From assembly GCA_045539425.1 (NCBI GenBank), contig JAZQFH010000040.1, forward strand, positions 21,422 to 85,421: a stretch of 64,000 nt of DNA. The letters are read 5' to 3'. The notes below the pieces were generated by a model, which saw only the letters and a list, made by a program, of their open reading frames with translations, was not told the origin of the DNA and did no database searches. The stretch's first letter is position 1. The number at the start of each line of letters is the position of its first letter. Made by a program: the position numbers and the translations under genes. This document shows, piece by piece, positions 27,458 to 36,177 of this stretch. This stretch comes from RUG14871 sp045539425. Lineage in GTDB: Bacteria > Bacillota_I > Bacilli_A > Erysipelotrichales > Erysipelotrichaceae.

Positions 27458-28503
27458 TCTTCCCTCATACTTTCCAGAAGCCTTTGATAGGATTGCTTCA
27501 GATCATAATGCGGAGTGAATCCAAGTGCATAGAGTTTCTGCCCGCTCAGATGCACGCGGGTCTTCGGGGCATAGCCGTAGTTCTGACTGTCCGCGATTTC
27601 ATAAATGACGCGGATTTCCTCATGTGCCAGCTCTTTTGCGCACATCTCAGCCATCTCACGTATGGACGCGTGGCTTTTTTCATTCACCACGTTATATGCC
27701 TCTGCTGCCTCTCCTTTTTCCAGTAATAAAAGGATGGCAGTCAATGCGTCAGAAAGATAACAGTAGTTTCCTTCGGAAGAGCCGTCCGTATGCAGCACGA
27801 TATCCTTCTTCTGGATCACGCTGCGGGCAAACTGGGCAAACACCCGGGATTCTTCCGGAAGGATTCCGGCTCCGAATACCTGGGCAAAGCGGGCAATAAC
27901 CACACTTACCCCGTACTCTTTGTGCCACGCGACGCACATATTCTCCGCCATGCGCTTGCTCAGCGGATAATCGGAACGGACAGCGAGCGGATTCAGATAT
28001 CCCTGCATCTCTTCGGAAACGGGTGTATCCGTATCCAGAATGCCGTAAACCTCCATAGAGGATGCATAGACCATCTTCTGCACTTTCATCTTCGCGGCAA
28101 GTTTCAGAACCTCTTCCGTACCCGATAAGGCGGTCCGGATCGTTTCCACCGGATGTTCACTCATTTCTTTCGATGAAGTGATGCCGGCCAGATGAACGAT
28201 ATAATCGCAGTGCTCCGTAAACTCCGCCATCTGCGTCAGGTCCTGCTCTTTAATGATAAGCTCCGTGCGATCCAGAAGTGAGCCAAACAGCCGTTCTGCT
28301 TTCAAAGCGGAGCGGACAGAGGCCACCACACGCAGATTCAGCTGATTCACGCGGTTCAGATATAACAGTAAGCGGATAAGATTGGAGCCGATGAGGCCGG
28401 TCGCACCCGTGACGAAAACCGTTTTGTTTCTCAGAAACGAAACGTCCCGTTTTCTGTTCACCTGCTCAAAATCTTCCATCAGGATTCTGTTACTGCTCTC
28501 CAT
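27454..28503 (-). CDS. NAD-dependent epimerase/dehydratase (extended SDR)
   Basis: The 349-residue protein has an N-terminal Rossmann fold with VTGATGLIGSNL (about residues 31-42) and the catalytic Ser/Tyr-Lys set (YASSMEVYG and YPLSK near residue 178), as in extended SDR sugar-nucleotide enzymes. It follows the IspD-like cytidylyltransferase gene with a 14-nt overlap. By analogy with CDP-polyol or CDP-sugar modules, the two may make one activated precursor, but the substrate cannot be read from sequence. The start follows AAGGGG. Confidence 0.82.
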   Translation of the reverse strand: MESSNRILMEDFEQVNRKRDVSFLRNKTVFVTGATGLIGSNLIRLLLYLNRVNQLNLRVVASVRSALKAERLFGSLLDRTELIIKEQDLTQMAEFTEHCDYIVHLAGITSSKEMSEHPVETIRTALSGTEEVLKLAAKMKVQKMVYASSMEVYGILDTDTPVSEEMQGYLNPLAVRSDYPLSKRMAENMCVAWHKEYGVSVVIARFAQVFGAGILPEESRVFAQFARSVIQKKDIVLHTDGSSEGNYCYLSDALTAILLLLEKGEAAEAYNVVNEKSHASIREMAEMCAKELAHEEIRVIYEIADSQNYGYAPKTRVHLSGQKLYALGFTPHYDLKQSYQRLLESMREE

Positions 28504-29221
28504 TTAGCCCCTTTTCCTTTCTGACATCCAGAAAAGCTTTCATCATATACAGATCATCGATCGTTGTGATCTTGATGTTTTCATGCGGCCCATCCACCAG
28601 ATACAGCGGATAGTGATAGTACTGCATCATACTGCAGCAGTCGATAAAGTCCGTCTTTCCTTCACTCAGTGCTTTACGGTGTGCCTTCAGGATATCCGCC
28701 AGATAAAAGCTCTGCGGAGCCTTAGCCACGCTCGAGCGGTTCCGGGAAGGAATCGAGACGATTTCATTGGAATTCTCATCCACCAGCAAGAACGTCTCCG
28801 TAGCTTTGGAAGATGTGATGGCGGAACCGTGCGCTTTCACACTGACAAGATTATCCGAAATCAGTTTCGCATTGATCAGCGGACGGACACCGTCGTGGAT
28901 CAGAACAATGCTTCCCTCTTCCGCAATCTCTTCCGCCGCCAGAAGTCCTTCATAGATGGAGAGCTGGGAGCAGCTGCCTCCCGGAACGATTTTTCTTACC
29001 TTATTTATATGGTACTTCTGAATCAGCTCCTGCAGGTATTCCATCCATTCCTTCACGCAGGCAATCACGATGGCATCGATCTCCGGATGCAGATCAAAAT
29101 GTTCCAGCGTGTGGATTATGATCGGTTTTCCGTTGATTTCGATAAACTGCTTCGGCAGATCGTTGTGATGCATTCTCACTCCGACGCCGCCCGCAAAGAT
29201 CACCGCGATGTTTTTCGCCAT
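28490..29221 (-). CDS. IspD/TarI-family cytidylyltransferase
   Basis: The 243-residue protein has the IspD-type signature FAGGVGVRM near the N-terminus, PKQFIEINGKPIIIHTLE, the conserved LIHDGVRPLI (about residue 107) and the C-terminal NIKITTIDDLYM. It makes a CDP-activated alcohol from CTP. In a locus with TagD-like and TagF-like enzymes, a TarI-like role (CDP-ribitol or another CDP-polyol) is more likely than isoprenoid synthesis, but MEP cytidylyltransferase cannot be excluded. AAGGAG precedes the ATG. Confidence 0.8.
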   Translation of the reverse strand: MAKNIAVIFAGGVGVRMHHNDLPKQFIEINGKPIIIHTLEHFDLHPEIDAIVIACVKEWMEYLQELIQKYHINKVRKIVPGGSCSQLSIYEGLLAAEEIAEEGSIVLIHDGVRPLINAKLISDNLVSVKAHGSAITSSKATETFLLVDENSNEIVSIPSRNRSSVAKAPQSFYLADILKAHRKALSEGKTDFIDCCSMMQYYHYPLYLVDGPHENIKITTIDDLYMMKAFLDVRKEKGLNGEQ

Positions 29222-29248
29222 GAGATTCTCTCTCCTTCCGTCAGATTG

Positions 29249-29677
29249 TTATTCGTGGACCCGTTCTTCCTTTTCTTCCCGCAATTCCGTAGAGGAAACT
29301 CCCGGCGTATGCGGAAGATAAACAACGGTTGCCCCGAACGGTTTCAGTTCCTCTTCCGTCTTCTTCCATCTGGCATTTCCTTTCCAGTCATCCCCGATGA
29401 AGATTACGTCAAACGGATGTTCCTGAATGATTTCGGTTTTATCTAAAGTATCTGCGATGAAACATTCGTCCACCGCCTTGATGTTTTCAATAATATATTT
29501 CCTGTCTTCTTCCGCTATCACGGTAGAATGGTGCTTGTACTCCTGCACCAGGCGGTCGGAATTGACCCCGACGATCAGATATTCACACTGTTCCTTGGCC
29601 CGCCGCAGTAAATTCAGATGCCCGACATGAAACATGTCGTAGACGCCCTGCGTATATCCTGTTTTATATTTCTTCAT
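29249..29677 (-). CDS. tagD: Glycerol-3-phosphate cytidylyltransferase-like (TagD family)
   Basis: The roughly 142-residue product (start chosen at the second Met; the frame is open to 29716 but that start has no ribosome binding site and overlaps the previous gene by 34 nt) has the HxGH catalytic motif in YDMFHVGHLNLLRRAK. It also has the family C-terminal motif, here HTPGVSSTELRE. TagD proteins make CDP-glycerol for glycerophosphate transferases, and a TagB/F-like gene lies directly upstream. Length fits the family, about 130 residues. A related cytidylyltransferase for another polyol phosphate is possible. Confidence 0.82.
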   Translation of the reverse strand: MKKYKTGYTQGVYDMFHVGHLNLLRRAKEQCEYLIVGVNSDRLVQEYKHHSTVIAEEDRKYIIENIKAVDECFIADTLDKTEIIQEHPFDVIFIGDDWKGNARWKKTEEELKPFGATVVYLPHTPGVSSTELREEKEERVHE

Positions 29678-29682
29678 ACACG

Positions 29683-30945
29683 TTACTCTGCCTGTATTTC
29701 CTTTATCTTTTTCCATATTCTATCACAATACCCTTCCGCGGGATTGTGCACCTCATCAAAGATTCCTTTGCGCTCGTTACAGTACGGATCCCTGTTTTCA
29801 CTGATATCCTTTAAAAACGTCAGCAGATCTTCATAGCGGTAGAGGTGATGCCCCGGCATGTAGCTGAGGGGATCTGAGAAGGTAAACCCGCGCGATGCAC
29901 CATATGCTTCAAAGTCATCCAGCGAAAATGCCAGCGGTTTATCCAGAAGAAGATAATCGATTGCCGCACTGGAATAATCCGAGATCAGAGCATCGCTGTA
30001 CGGATAGAGATCATACAGGCTGATGCCTTCGTTTTTCAGATCTTCTCCCGTGATAAAAAAGATATTGCCGAGAGGTTCTTTTTCATCCTGATATTCTTTC
30101 TGGAGCGGATGACGCTTCAGATAGAGGTCCACCCCATGCTCTTTGCAGTATTCATCCAGCTGATGCAGCTGGTCCTTTCCGCTTAAGAGCGGAAGATCAT
30201 AAGCATAGCGGATATCCATCTCCGGAGTGCGGGTACGCGTGGACTGACGGAAGGTCGGCAGCCAGAGTACCTTTTTATTCTCAGGGTGAAGACGCTTCAG
30301 AAACGCTTCTCCCTGCTTTGACGGATGTAGCATTCTGTCATAGCGGGGATAACCCAGCGGCTGCACAAGCTCTTCGGGACATCCCCAGAATCCGGCTTTC
30401 AGTTTCACAAACACCTTCCCCGGGACCAGCGCCAGATCAAAGCGGTTCTGCTCGTAAAATGAAGTTCCCCGGGAGGTTGTATCCTTGTAGCCGCAGCCGT
30501 GCCAGAGATTCACAACGATCTGGCCGCTTCTCTTTTGAATGTTCTGAAGCGGAGAGGAATGCGTGAAAAAGAGATAACGGCTTTCAAGCGCCTCTTTCAG
30601 TGCCGGGATGGTATATCCTGCGTGATTGTAGCTTGTCGCATAGACAAAGCGGGTGCGCGGATAGTTCCCTTTTGGCAGCTGGTCTTCCCTCTGGATCCAC
30701 CAGACAAACTCGGCATCCGGTTCCGCTTCTAAAAGATAGCAATAGAGATCATACGCGTTATCCGAAAAAGACGGCTGGGAGTAGAACAGATAGCGGTTCG
30801 GCTGTATTTTTAAAGTCTTCCGATAATACATAAGAGCAACAGGTATACTGATGTCATGAAAAAAACCGAGAGCACCGCGTTTCAGCGTTCCCGCGATTCC
30901 CCGTTTTTTCATTTTTTCCATCAAATCATTCCATCTGTTATACAT
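29683..30945 (-). CDS. CDP-glycerol glycerophosphotransferase-like protein (TagB/TagF family)
   Basis: The 420-residue product has the family core VNLWHGCGYKD (about residue 150), KVLWLPTFRQ, LYLKRHPLQKEY and the C-terminal ALISDYSSAAIDYLLLDKPLAF. These motifs place it in the CDP-glycerol glycerophosphotransferase family, which adds one or many polyol-phosphate units from a CDP donor to a lipid-linked acceptor at the inner membrane face. TagB-like priming versus TagF-like polymerisation cannot be told apart here. The start at 30945 follows GGGAAG and overlaps the previous stop by 8 nt; a start at 30975 is also open. The TagD-like gene follows. Confidence 0.85.
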   Translation of the reverse strand: MYNRWNDLMEKMKKRGIAGTLKRGALGFFHDISIPVALMYYRKTLKIQPNRYLFYSQPSFSDNAYDLYCYLLEAEPDAEFVWWIQREDQLPKGNYPRTRFVYATSYNHAGYTIPALKEALESRYLFFTHSSPLQNIQKRSGQIVVNLWHGCGYKDTTSRGTSFYEQNRFDLALVPGKVFVKLKAGFWGCPEELVQPLGYPRYDRMLHPSKQGEAFLKRLHPENKKVLWLPTFRQSTRTRTPEMDIRYAYDLPLLSGKDQLHQLDEYCKEHGVDLYLKRHPLQKEYQDEKEPLGNIFFITGEDLKNEGISLYDLYPYSDALISDYSSAAIDYLLLDKPLAFSLDDFEAYGASRGFTFSDPLSYMPGHHLYRYEDLLTFLKDISENRDPYCNERKGIFDEVHNPAEGYCDRIWKKIKEIQAE

Positions 30946-32062
30946 GTTGTCTTCCCAAGCGATGATAGATATCATCCAGCTTCTTCACTGTCGTACGAAT
31001 GTCATACAGCTCTCTCTGATCTGAGTGTTCCTCTCTGCTCATCGTGCAGTTCAAAATCATCTCTGCCCACGCTTGAGCCAAAAGATCCAAAGAGCAGTAA
31101 TGGATATGCTCATTGATACGCGTCTCTTCCGGTAAGGCATCGGAGGCGAACACTTCGCACTGCATGCACTGCGCCTCCACTGCCGAAAGACCGAACCCTT
31201 CGGATAAAGAAGGCATCAGAAGAACATCGATTCCCTGCAGCAGTTCCGCAGTCCCCCGGATGGTTCCGAAAAAGCGGAGCTGTTTCTCCAGGTTTTTCTG
31301 CTCTGCTTCCCGCTTCATCTCTTCCAGTAAGCTTCCGTCTCCCGCCATCCACATCTTTGCGGATGGATTCAGACGCAATATTTCCTCAAATACCGCCAAA
31401 GCGAAGCGCGGATTCTTCACGGGTTCCATCCTTCCGATAAACCCGCAGAGAAGCTCATCTTCTCTGACGTCGTACTTTGCGCGGATGCTGTTGCGTTTTT
31501 CCACATCAAAATGAAAATCACGCAGATCAATGCCGTTATTAAGCACTTCGTAATTCCCTTCACCAAAGCAGAAATCTCCTGCCGCACTGGAGCAGGCAAG
31601 TGTGAGAGCGGATTTCCTTACAAGGTAGTTTCTCAGCGCCGCATACATCGTTTTGCGCGCAGAGGATGCGCCTTCATAGATGCTGTGAACATGCGTGATC
31701 ACTTTCGCAGCGGAATACCTGCGGCACTGATACAGACTCAGGGCCAAGAATCCCGGACTGCCGGCATTGATATGGATCACATCATAGGTGTTTTCCTGCA
31801 GATGACGTTTGAGCCCGCTCAGGTAACTGAACCATTTCCCGACTCCGCCCTGGGCTCTCAGTGCAAAAATTTTTCCGCTGTTTGACTCAATTTCCTCGCG
31901 GTAATCTTCAAAGGTGCTTTTGCCCATCGAGAGAAAGGAAATCTCAAAAACGTTATGATCCAGCGTACGGAACAGATTCAGAAGAAACGCCGAAACACCG
32001 CCGAAAACACCGTTCCCGGCGTTGATTTCCAAAATGCGGAGTTTCGTGTTTTCTGCCTTCAT
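30938..32062 (-). CDS. Glycosyltransferase family 4 (GT-B)
   Basis: The 374-residue protein opens with a Rossmann strand and Gly-rich loop (EINAGNGVFGGVSAFLLNL). It has the GT4 C-terminal donor-binding half: GFIGRMEPVKNP (about 210) and the EX7E motif in EGFGLSAVEAQ (about 300). It probably adds one sugar to the growing lipid-linked repeat. The donor is unknown. It begins 6 nt after the LicD gene. Confidence 0.87.
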   Translation of the reverse strand: MKAENTKLRILEINAGNGVFGGVSAFLLNLFRTLDHNVFEISFLSMGKSTFEDYREEIESNSGKIFALRAQGGVGKWFSYLSGLKRHLQENTYDVIHINAGSPGFLALSLYQCRRYSAAKVITHVHSIYEGASSARKTMYAALRNYLVRKSALTLACSSAAGDFCFGEGNYEVLNNGIDLRDFHFDVEKRNSIRAKYDVREDELLCGFIGRMEPVKNPRFALAVFEEILRLNPSAKMWMAGDGSLLEEMKREAEQKNLEKQLRFFGTIRGTAELLQGIDVLLMPSLSEGFGLSAVEAQCMQCEVFASDALPEETRINEHIHYCSLDLLAQAWAEMILNCTMSREEHSDQRELYDIRTTVKKLDDIYHRLGRQHV

Positions 32063-32068
32063 ACGCTC

Positions 32069-32926
32069 TTACTTTTCTTTTTTTCTCAATACTGCCGTCT
32101 GATGCCAGTTTCTTTTCTCCAGCGGAGGCAGTTCCATATAATTGCCGTAGATCTGCTTCAGATATGTATCATAATCCTTCGGGCCATGGAAACAGGAACC
32201 CTCAAATTCATACAGTGCCCCTTCGGCATAGATTTTCTCCCGGTTCATGATGCTGCGGAATTTATAGGAACCCATGAAATTCATGATCTCCTTTGATTCA
32301 TAGAAATCATAACGTGAGAGTACCCTGTCGAGTTTGCCCATCACCTTTTCTCCGCTGATCCACTTGGAGAGGTTGATTTTCAGCGCCAGGCTGATCACGG
32401 CATTCTCATACCACGGACGTTTTTTATTCTGATAGTCCACCAGCTCATCGAAATACGCCAGCTTATATAAGCCGCGCAAAATCAAAAGATGCGCCTTGTG
32501 CAGCTGCTTCAGCAATTTGTTCTCCGGTAATCCGTCCAGCGGGAAGACGTCGATCCACAGGTTTACGACCTTTTCCTTCCGGGCGATCCGGCTGACCAGC
32601 TGATAGGCTTCGCTTTCGATCTTCGGTACATAATACATGCTGCCCTTACGACAGCGGAAATCATTGATGCTGTACTCTTCTGGCAGTTCCGTCTTTGCCA
32701 GCCTCAAGAATTCTAGGAAATCTCTGCGCGGCATTGCCACATCCACATCATCGTCCCAGGGGATAAAGCCCTTATGACGGACGGATCCGAGATAGGTTCC
32801 TCCGGAAATATAATAGGTAAGCTGATGCCTGTCGCACAGCTCTGCAAATGTTTTCAGGATCTTCAGCTCTTCCAGCTGAATGTTTCGTAATTCACTGTTT
32901 TCACTCATTGCTCTAATTCCTGCCAT
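32069..32926 (-). CDS. LicD-family phosphotransferase, copy A
   Basis: The 285-residue protein has the LicD core TYYISGGTYLGSVRHKGFIPWDDDVDVAM (split here as GGTYLGSVRH and PWDDDVDV, about residues 42-65), which contains the metal-binding acidic cluster. LicD proteins transfer phosphocholine or other phosphoryl groups from CDP donors to surface glycans. No choline kinase or LicC gene is in the window, so phosphocholine is not supported. Two starts are plausible: 32926 after AAGGAAAG, or 32908. Confidence 0.85.
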   Translation of the reverse strand: MAGIRAMSENSELRNIQLEELKILKTFAELCDRHQLTYYISGGTYLGSVRHKGFIPWDDDVDVAMPRRDFLEFLRLAKTELPEEYSINDFRCRKGSMYYVPKIESEAYQLVSRIARKEKVVNLWIDVFPLDGLPENKLLKQLHKAHLLILRGLYKLAYFDELVDYQNKKRPWYENAVISLALKINLSKWISGEKVMGKLDRVLSRYDFYESKEIMNFMGSYKFRSIMNREKIYAEGALYEFEGSCFHGPKDYDTYLKQIYGNYMELPPLEKRNWHQTAVLRKKEK

Positions 32927-33701
32927 GAATTCTTTCCTTCAGCACGGAAGCCACAAAGCGGGTGTTCCCGATCAGATAGCGCTTCATTAAGCGCTTCGGC
33001 TCCTGAACCATACGGAACAGCCATTCCAGATTTGCCTTCTGCATCCAGAGCGGTGCCCGCGGAATATTGCCGGAGATCACATCAAAACTTCCGCCAACCC
33101 CCATGAAAACACAGGTGAGACCCTGACTCTGCAGATACTCCACCAGATACTCTTTCAAAGGGCTGGTAATTCCCACAAAGACGATCTGCGCCTTGCTTTC
33201 TTTCAGAAGTTCCGCAATCGACTCCCAATCCTCTTCTTTGAAGTATCCGTTATGCACGCCCACAAGATTCAGCTTCGGATAACGGTCACGGTAGACTTCC
33301 GCGGTTTTCCGGACAACTTCTTCCTTTGCTCCGAGAAGATAGACTCTGTATCCTTTTTCACTGCTCAGCTGAATCAGACGCTCCATCAGGTCAATCCCCG
33401 CAACGCGTTCGGGAAGCGGCTGTTTGAGAAAGCGGGATGCCAGAATGACCGATGCACCGTCCGCGTTGATGATCCCGCAGCTGTTGACGATTTCCTTCAT
33501 CTCAGGGGAATCATTCAGTTCATTGATCTTATCCGCGTTGATGCCGATCAAATGAAGCGGTTCATTCGCCAGAATATACCGCTCGGTTAAGGCGACCGTT
33601 TCGTCCATGGTTAAAACATCGATATCCGTATTCAGAATATGGATCCGTACGTTATCTCCCAGACGTTTTTCTTTTTTTAAAGGCTGTCTCAATTTCATCA
33701 T
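32913..33701 (-). CDS. tagA: WecG/TagA/CpsF-family glycosyltransferase (likely ManNAc transferase)
   Basis: The 262-residue protein has GT26 features: LIGINADKINEL near residue 50, INADGASVILASR near residue 78, RVAGIDLME, the conserved VFVGITSPLKEY and GVGGSFDVISGNIPRAP, and QEPKRLMKRY near the C-terminus. Characterised TagA enzymes transfer ManNAc from UDP-ManNAc to lipid-linked GlcNAc in the wall teichoic acid linkage unit. A UDP-GlcNAc 2-epimerase gene in the same locus would supply that donor. The two LicD genes flank it. Confidence 0.88.
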   Translation of the reverse strand: MMKLRQPLKKEKRLGDNVRIHILNTDIDVLTMDETVALTERYILANEPLHLIGINADKINELNDSPEMKEIVNSCGIINADGASVILASRFLKQPLPERVAGIDLMERLIQLSSEKGYRVYLLGAKEEVVRKTAEVYRDRYPKLNLVGVHNGYFKEEDWESIAELLKESKAQIVFVGITSPLKEYLVEYLQSQGLTCVFMGVGGSFDVISGNIPRAPLWMQKANLEWLFRMVQEPKRLMKRYLIGNTRFVASVLKERIHGRN

Positions 33702-33706
33702 AAATA

Positions 33707-34618
33707 CTATTTCTTCAGATACTGATCGATATTCTCAATGGAACGCTCTCCGGAAAGGTATTCCCGGTAGCTGTGATTAAAATCGATGAACTGCCCGTGC
33801 AGTTCCATCATTGTTTCCGTAACCGGCGGAAACTCCATATAATTGCCGTAATTCTGGCTGAGCAGACGGTCATATCCCTTCGGGCAGGGAATCATCATAT
33901 CTTCAAACGGAAGTTCGATGATCTCGTCGAAGCACTCTGCCGGAATGCGGTTTGTCTTGACGTGAGGATAGAAATCCGGTACTTCCCACCAGTCGTTTCC
34001 TTCACAGGAATAACGCGTAAAGCTTTTTTCCAGTCTGCGGAAAATGTTCTTGTATCCCACCACATTGCAATAAGCCCGGATCAGGCGGATCCTCCAGTGG
34101 TCCTTCACGGAGTAGGCGTTCGCAATCAGGAGCTTGTTACGGAATTTGGAAGTCTTCTCCTGGATTTTACAGGCCAGTTTTCCTTTCGGTGTTCCGTCGA
34201 TTGGAAAAATGGAAAGGAAAATTCCGCAGTTGTAATGAATCGGTCTGCCGGCTTTGATCTGTTCCAGATCCCTGCTTGTGAAGTAGGTGGTAGCGGAATT
34301 GCGGACTCTTGCCGGATAGCGGTAATATCCTTCTTCCCTCTCCGTCGTGGAAAGAAAAAACGGTTCCCTGAGCTTCTCCGGTGCGATTTTCAGAAACTTC
34401 TCGTAATCGCTGCGCAACATATAAAGGTCGATATCATCATCCCAGGGGATAAAGCCCTGATGCCGGACTGCTCCTAAGAGCGTTCCCGCATTGGCGGTAT
34501 AGGTAATGTCATTTTCCTTGCAGACGCGGTCCACTTCTTTCAGAATCAGAAGAAGAGCATCGAAGAGCTTCCGCTTCTTTTCGGAGATGACTAAACGTTC
34601 ATCATTTGAATCAAACAT
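33707..34618 (-). CDS. LicD-family phosphotransferase, copy B
   Basis: The 303-residue protein has the LicD motif with TANAGTLLGAVRHQG and PWDDDIDLYM (about residues 40-70). It is clearly related to copy A (32069-32926) but diverged throughout, so the two probably have different donors or acceptors. The gene starts 4 nt after the stop of the sugar-phosphate transferase gene and has a weak ribosome binding site. Confidence 0.85.
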   Translation of the reverse strand: MFDSNDERLVISEKKRKLFDALLLILKEVDRVCKENDITYTANAGTLLGAVRHQGFIPWDDDIDLYMLRSDYEKFLKIAPEKLREPFFLSTTEREEGYYRYPARVRNSATTYFTSRDLEQIKAGRPIHYNCGIFLSIFPIDGTPKGKLACKIQEKTSKFRNKLLIANAYSVKDHWRIRLIRAYCNVVGYKNIFRRLEKSFTRYSCEGNDWWEVPDFYPHVKTNRIPAECFDEIIELPFEDMMIPCPKGYDRLLSQNYGNYMEFPPVTETMMELHGQFIDFNHSYREYLSGERSIENIDQYLKK

Positions 34619-34622
34619 GGTT

Positions 34623-36074
34623 TTACTTTGCGCCCCTTCCCTTCAGTACAACACCGATGGTCTTAAAGAGGATCCTGAGATCCAACTCCAGACTCCAGTG
34701 CTGAATATACTGGCGGTCCAGGCGGACCACTTCTTCAAAGTCCGTGATTTCACTCCGCCCGCTGATCTGCCATAATCCCGTAATGCCCGGTTTGACGGAC
34801 ATGCGGCTTCTGTGATGCAGATGGTATTTTTCCCATTCATCCAGCGTCGGAGGGCGTGTTCCCACTAAGGACATATCACCCTTGAGGACGTTGAAAAACT
34901 GCGGGAATTCATCCAGTGAAGTATTGCGGATGAAATTGCCGATTCCTCTGGGCTTGCCGTCTTTTCCCTTCTTTTCGCTGCCGATGATTCGCGGATCATC
35001 TTCCAGTTTGAACATCATACCGTCCTTTACGGTATTCTGCTTCTGCAGATCCTTTTTCCGTTGTTCCGCATCCAGATACATGCTGCGGAACTTATACATT
35101 TTAAAAATCTTTCCGTTCCGTCCGATTCTGTCCTGCGCAAAGAAAATCGGTCCCGGGGATTTCATATAGATGAGCGGTCCGATCACGATAGTCAGAATCA
35201 GCGTCAAAAGACAGCCGATAAGACCTCCGGCAATATCCATCACCCGTTTGATCAGCATCTCTCCGTATGTCGGAGTGCGCATGCTGCTGGAAAGCACATG
35301 ATACTTTCCGATCTTTCCGCCGGTGATCTGCGTCCATTCTTCCTCCGCACTCTCCGGCATCATCAGATGAACGGACAGTCCCATCCGTACCAGTTTCTGC
35401 AACAAGCCGGACGGCAGGCTTTCCATGGCATTCTGATAGATGAGCACTTCATCGACCCAGTCCTTCTGAATGCTGTCGAGTGCTTCCTCTTCTTCTCTCA
35501 GAATTACGATGTCATGCGGATTCTCACCCACTTCACCAGAAGTCAGAAATACATGGGAAACAAAGTAATTGTCAAACAGTTTCGGGGATTTTACCGCCTC
35601 TTTCACATCCTCCGCAGAGCCGATCAACAGTAACGACTTCCGGTTTTCTTCCGGTGTATCCTTCAGTCTCTTTAAAACCGCCTTGCGGTAAAGACTGCGT
35701 AACAGCGTGGAAAGCAGAAGGAAAAGAAGATGGGCCAGCCCGATCTGAATTCGGGATGTCAGACGGGAAGTATGGAATGTGAAGATATAAACCGAAGTGA
35801 TCACAAACAGTGCAGCCGTATATTCCAGCACATTGATGAACTCATATGTGATACGGCGGCGCAGGATATTGGTATAGCTGGAAGTAAAAAGATCCAGAAG
35901 ACCCTGCGATATAAGAAGCGAAATTGCTTCCGTCGTATACATCCGCAGGTTGGTGGAATTCAGATAAGCTTCGGAAAACTTGTACGCAATAAAAAGACTC
36001 AGCTGCATGCACAGAATATCAAGCAGGATGAAGTCGAGATGTTTTAAGATCTGGCTGCGTTCCTTTTGGTACAT
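34623..36074 (-). CDS. Initiating sugar-phosphate transferase (polyprenyl glycosylphosphotransferase)
   Basis: The 483-residue protein has 4-5 N-terminal membrane helices, a cytosolic nucleotide-fold region (LLLIGSAEDVKEA), and a complete bacterial sugar transferase domain. That domain contains KRVMDIAGGLIGC, the KMYKFRSM motif, the catalytic Asp-Glu in NTSLDEFPQ, and LKGDMSLVGTRP. It should start a lipid-linked glycan by moving a sugar-1-phosphate onto undecaprenyl phosphate. It heads a transcription unit: a terminator and an extended -10 promoter lie just upstream. GAGGAAAG precedes the ATG. Confidence 0.9.
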   Translation of the reverse strand: MYQKERSQILKHLDFILLDILCMQLSLFIAYKFSEAYLNSTNLRMYTTEAISLLISQGLLDLFTSSYTNILRRRITYEFINVLEYTAALFVITSVYIFTFHTSRLTSRIQIGLAHLLFLLLSTLLRSLYRKAVLKRLKDTPEENRKSLLLIGSAEDVKEAVKSPKLFDNYFVSHVFLTSGEVGENPHDIVILREEEEALDSIQKDWVDEVLIYQNAMESLPSGLLQKLVRMGLSVHLMMPESAEEEWTQITGGKIGKYHVLSSSMRTPTYGEMLIKRVMDIAGGLIGCLLTLILTIVIGPLIYMKSPGPIFFAQDRIGRNGKIFKMYKFRSMYLDAEQRKKDLQKQNTVKDGMMFKLEDDPRIIGSEKKGKDGKPRGIGNFIRNTSLDEFPQFFNVLKGDMSLVGTRPPTLDEWEKYHLHHRSRMSVKPGITGLWQISGRSEITDFEEVVRLDRQYIQHWSLELDLRILFKTIGVVLKGRGAK

Positions 36075-36107
36075 AAGTCTTTCCTCATCGCATAATAATT
36101 CATGTTA

Positions 36108-36116
36108 ATTGTAACA
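36108..36116 (-). promoter_or_regulatory. Extended -10 promoter of the distal polysaccharide unit
   Basis: TGTTACAAT on the minus strand (TGn plus TACAAT) lies 33 nt upstream of the sugar-phosphate transferase start and downstream of a terminator. The -35 is weak. Confidence 0.55.
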
Positions 36117-36152
36117 CAGAACGATTCCAAACAATACCGCTGTCACAAGGGA

Positions 36153-36177
36153 AAGAAAAAAGGATGATTTCTCATCC
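36153..36177 (-). terminator. Internal terminator after the small SLH protein gene
   Basis: On the minus strand GGATGA-GAAA-TCATCC is followed by TTTTTT. The stem overlaps the stop codon of the gene at 36172. Confidence 0.8.

Noticed and set aside
32069..34618. Phosphocholine decoration of the polymer, suggested by two LicD proteins.
   Set aside because: No choline kinase, LicC or choline transporter gene is present in the window; LicD proteins can use other CDP donors.
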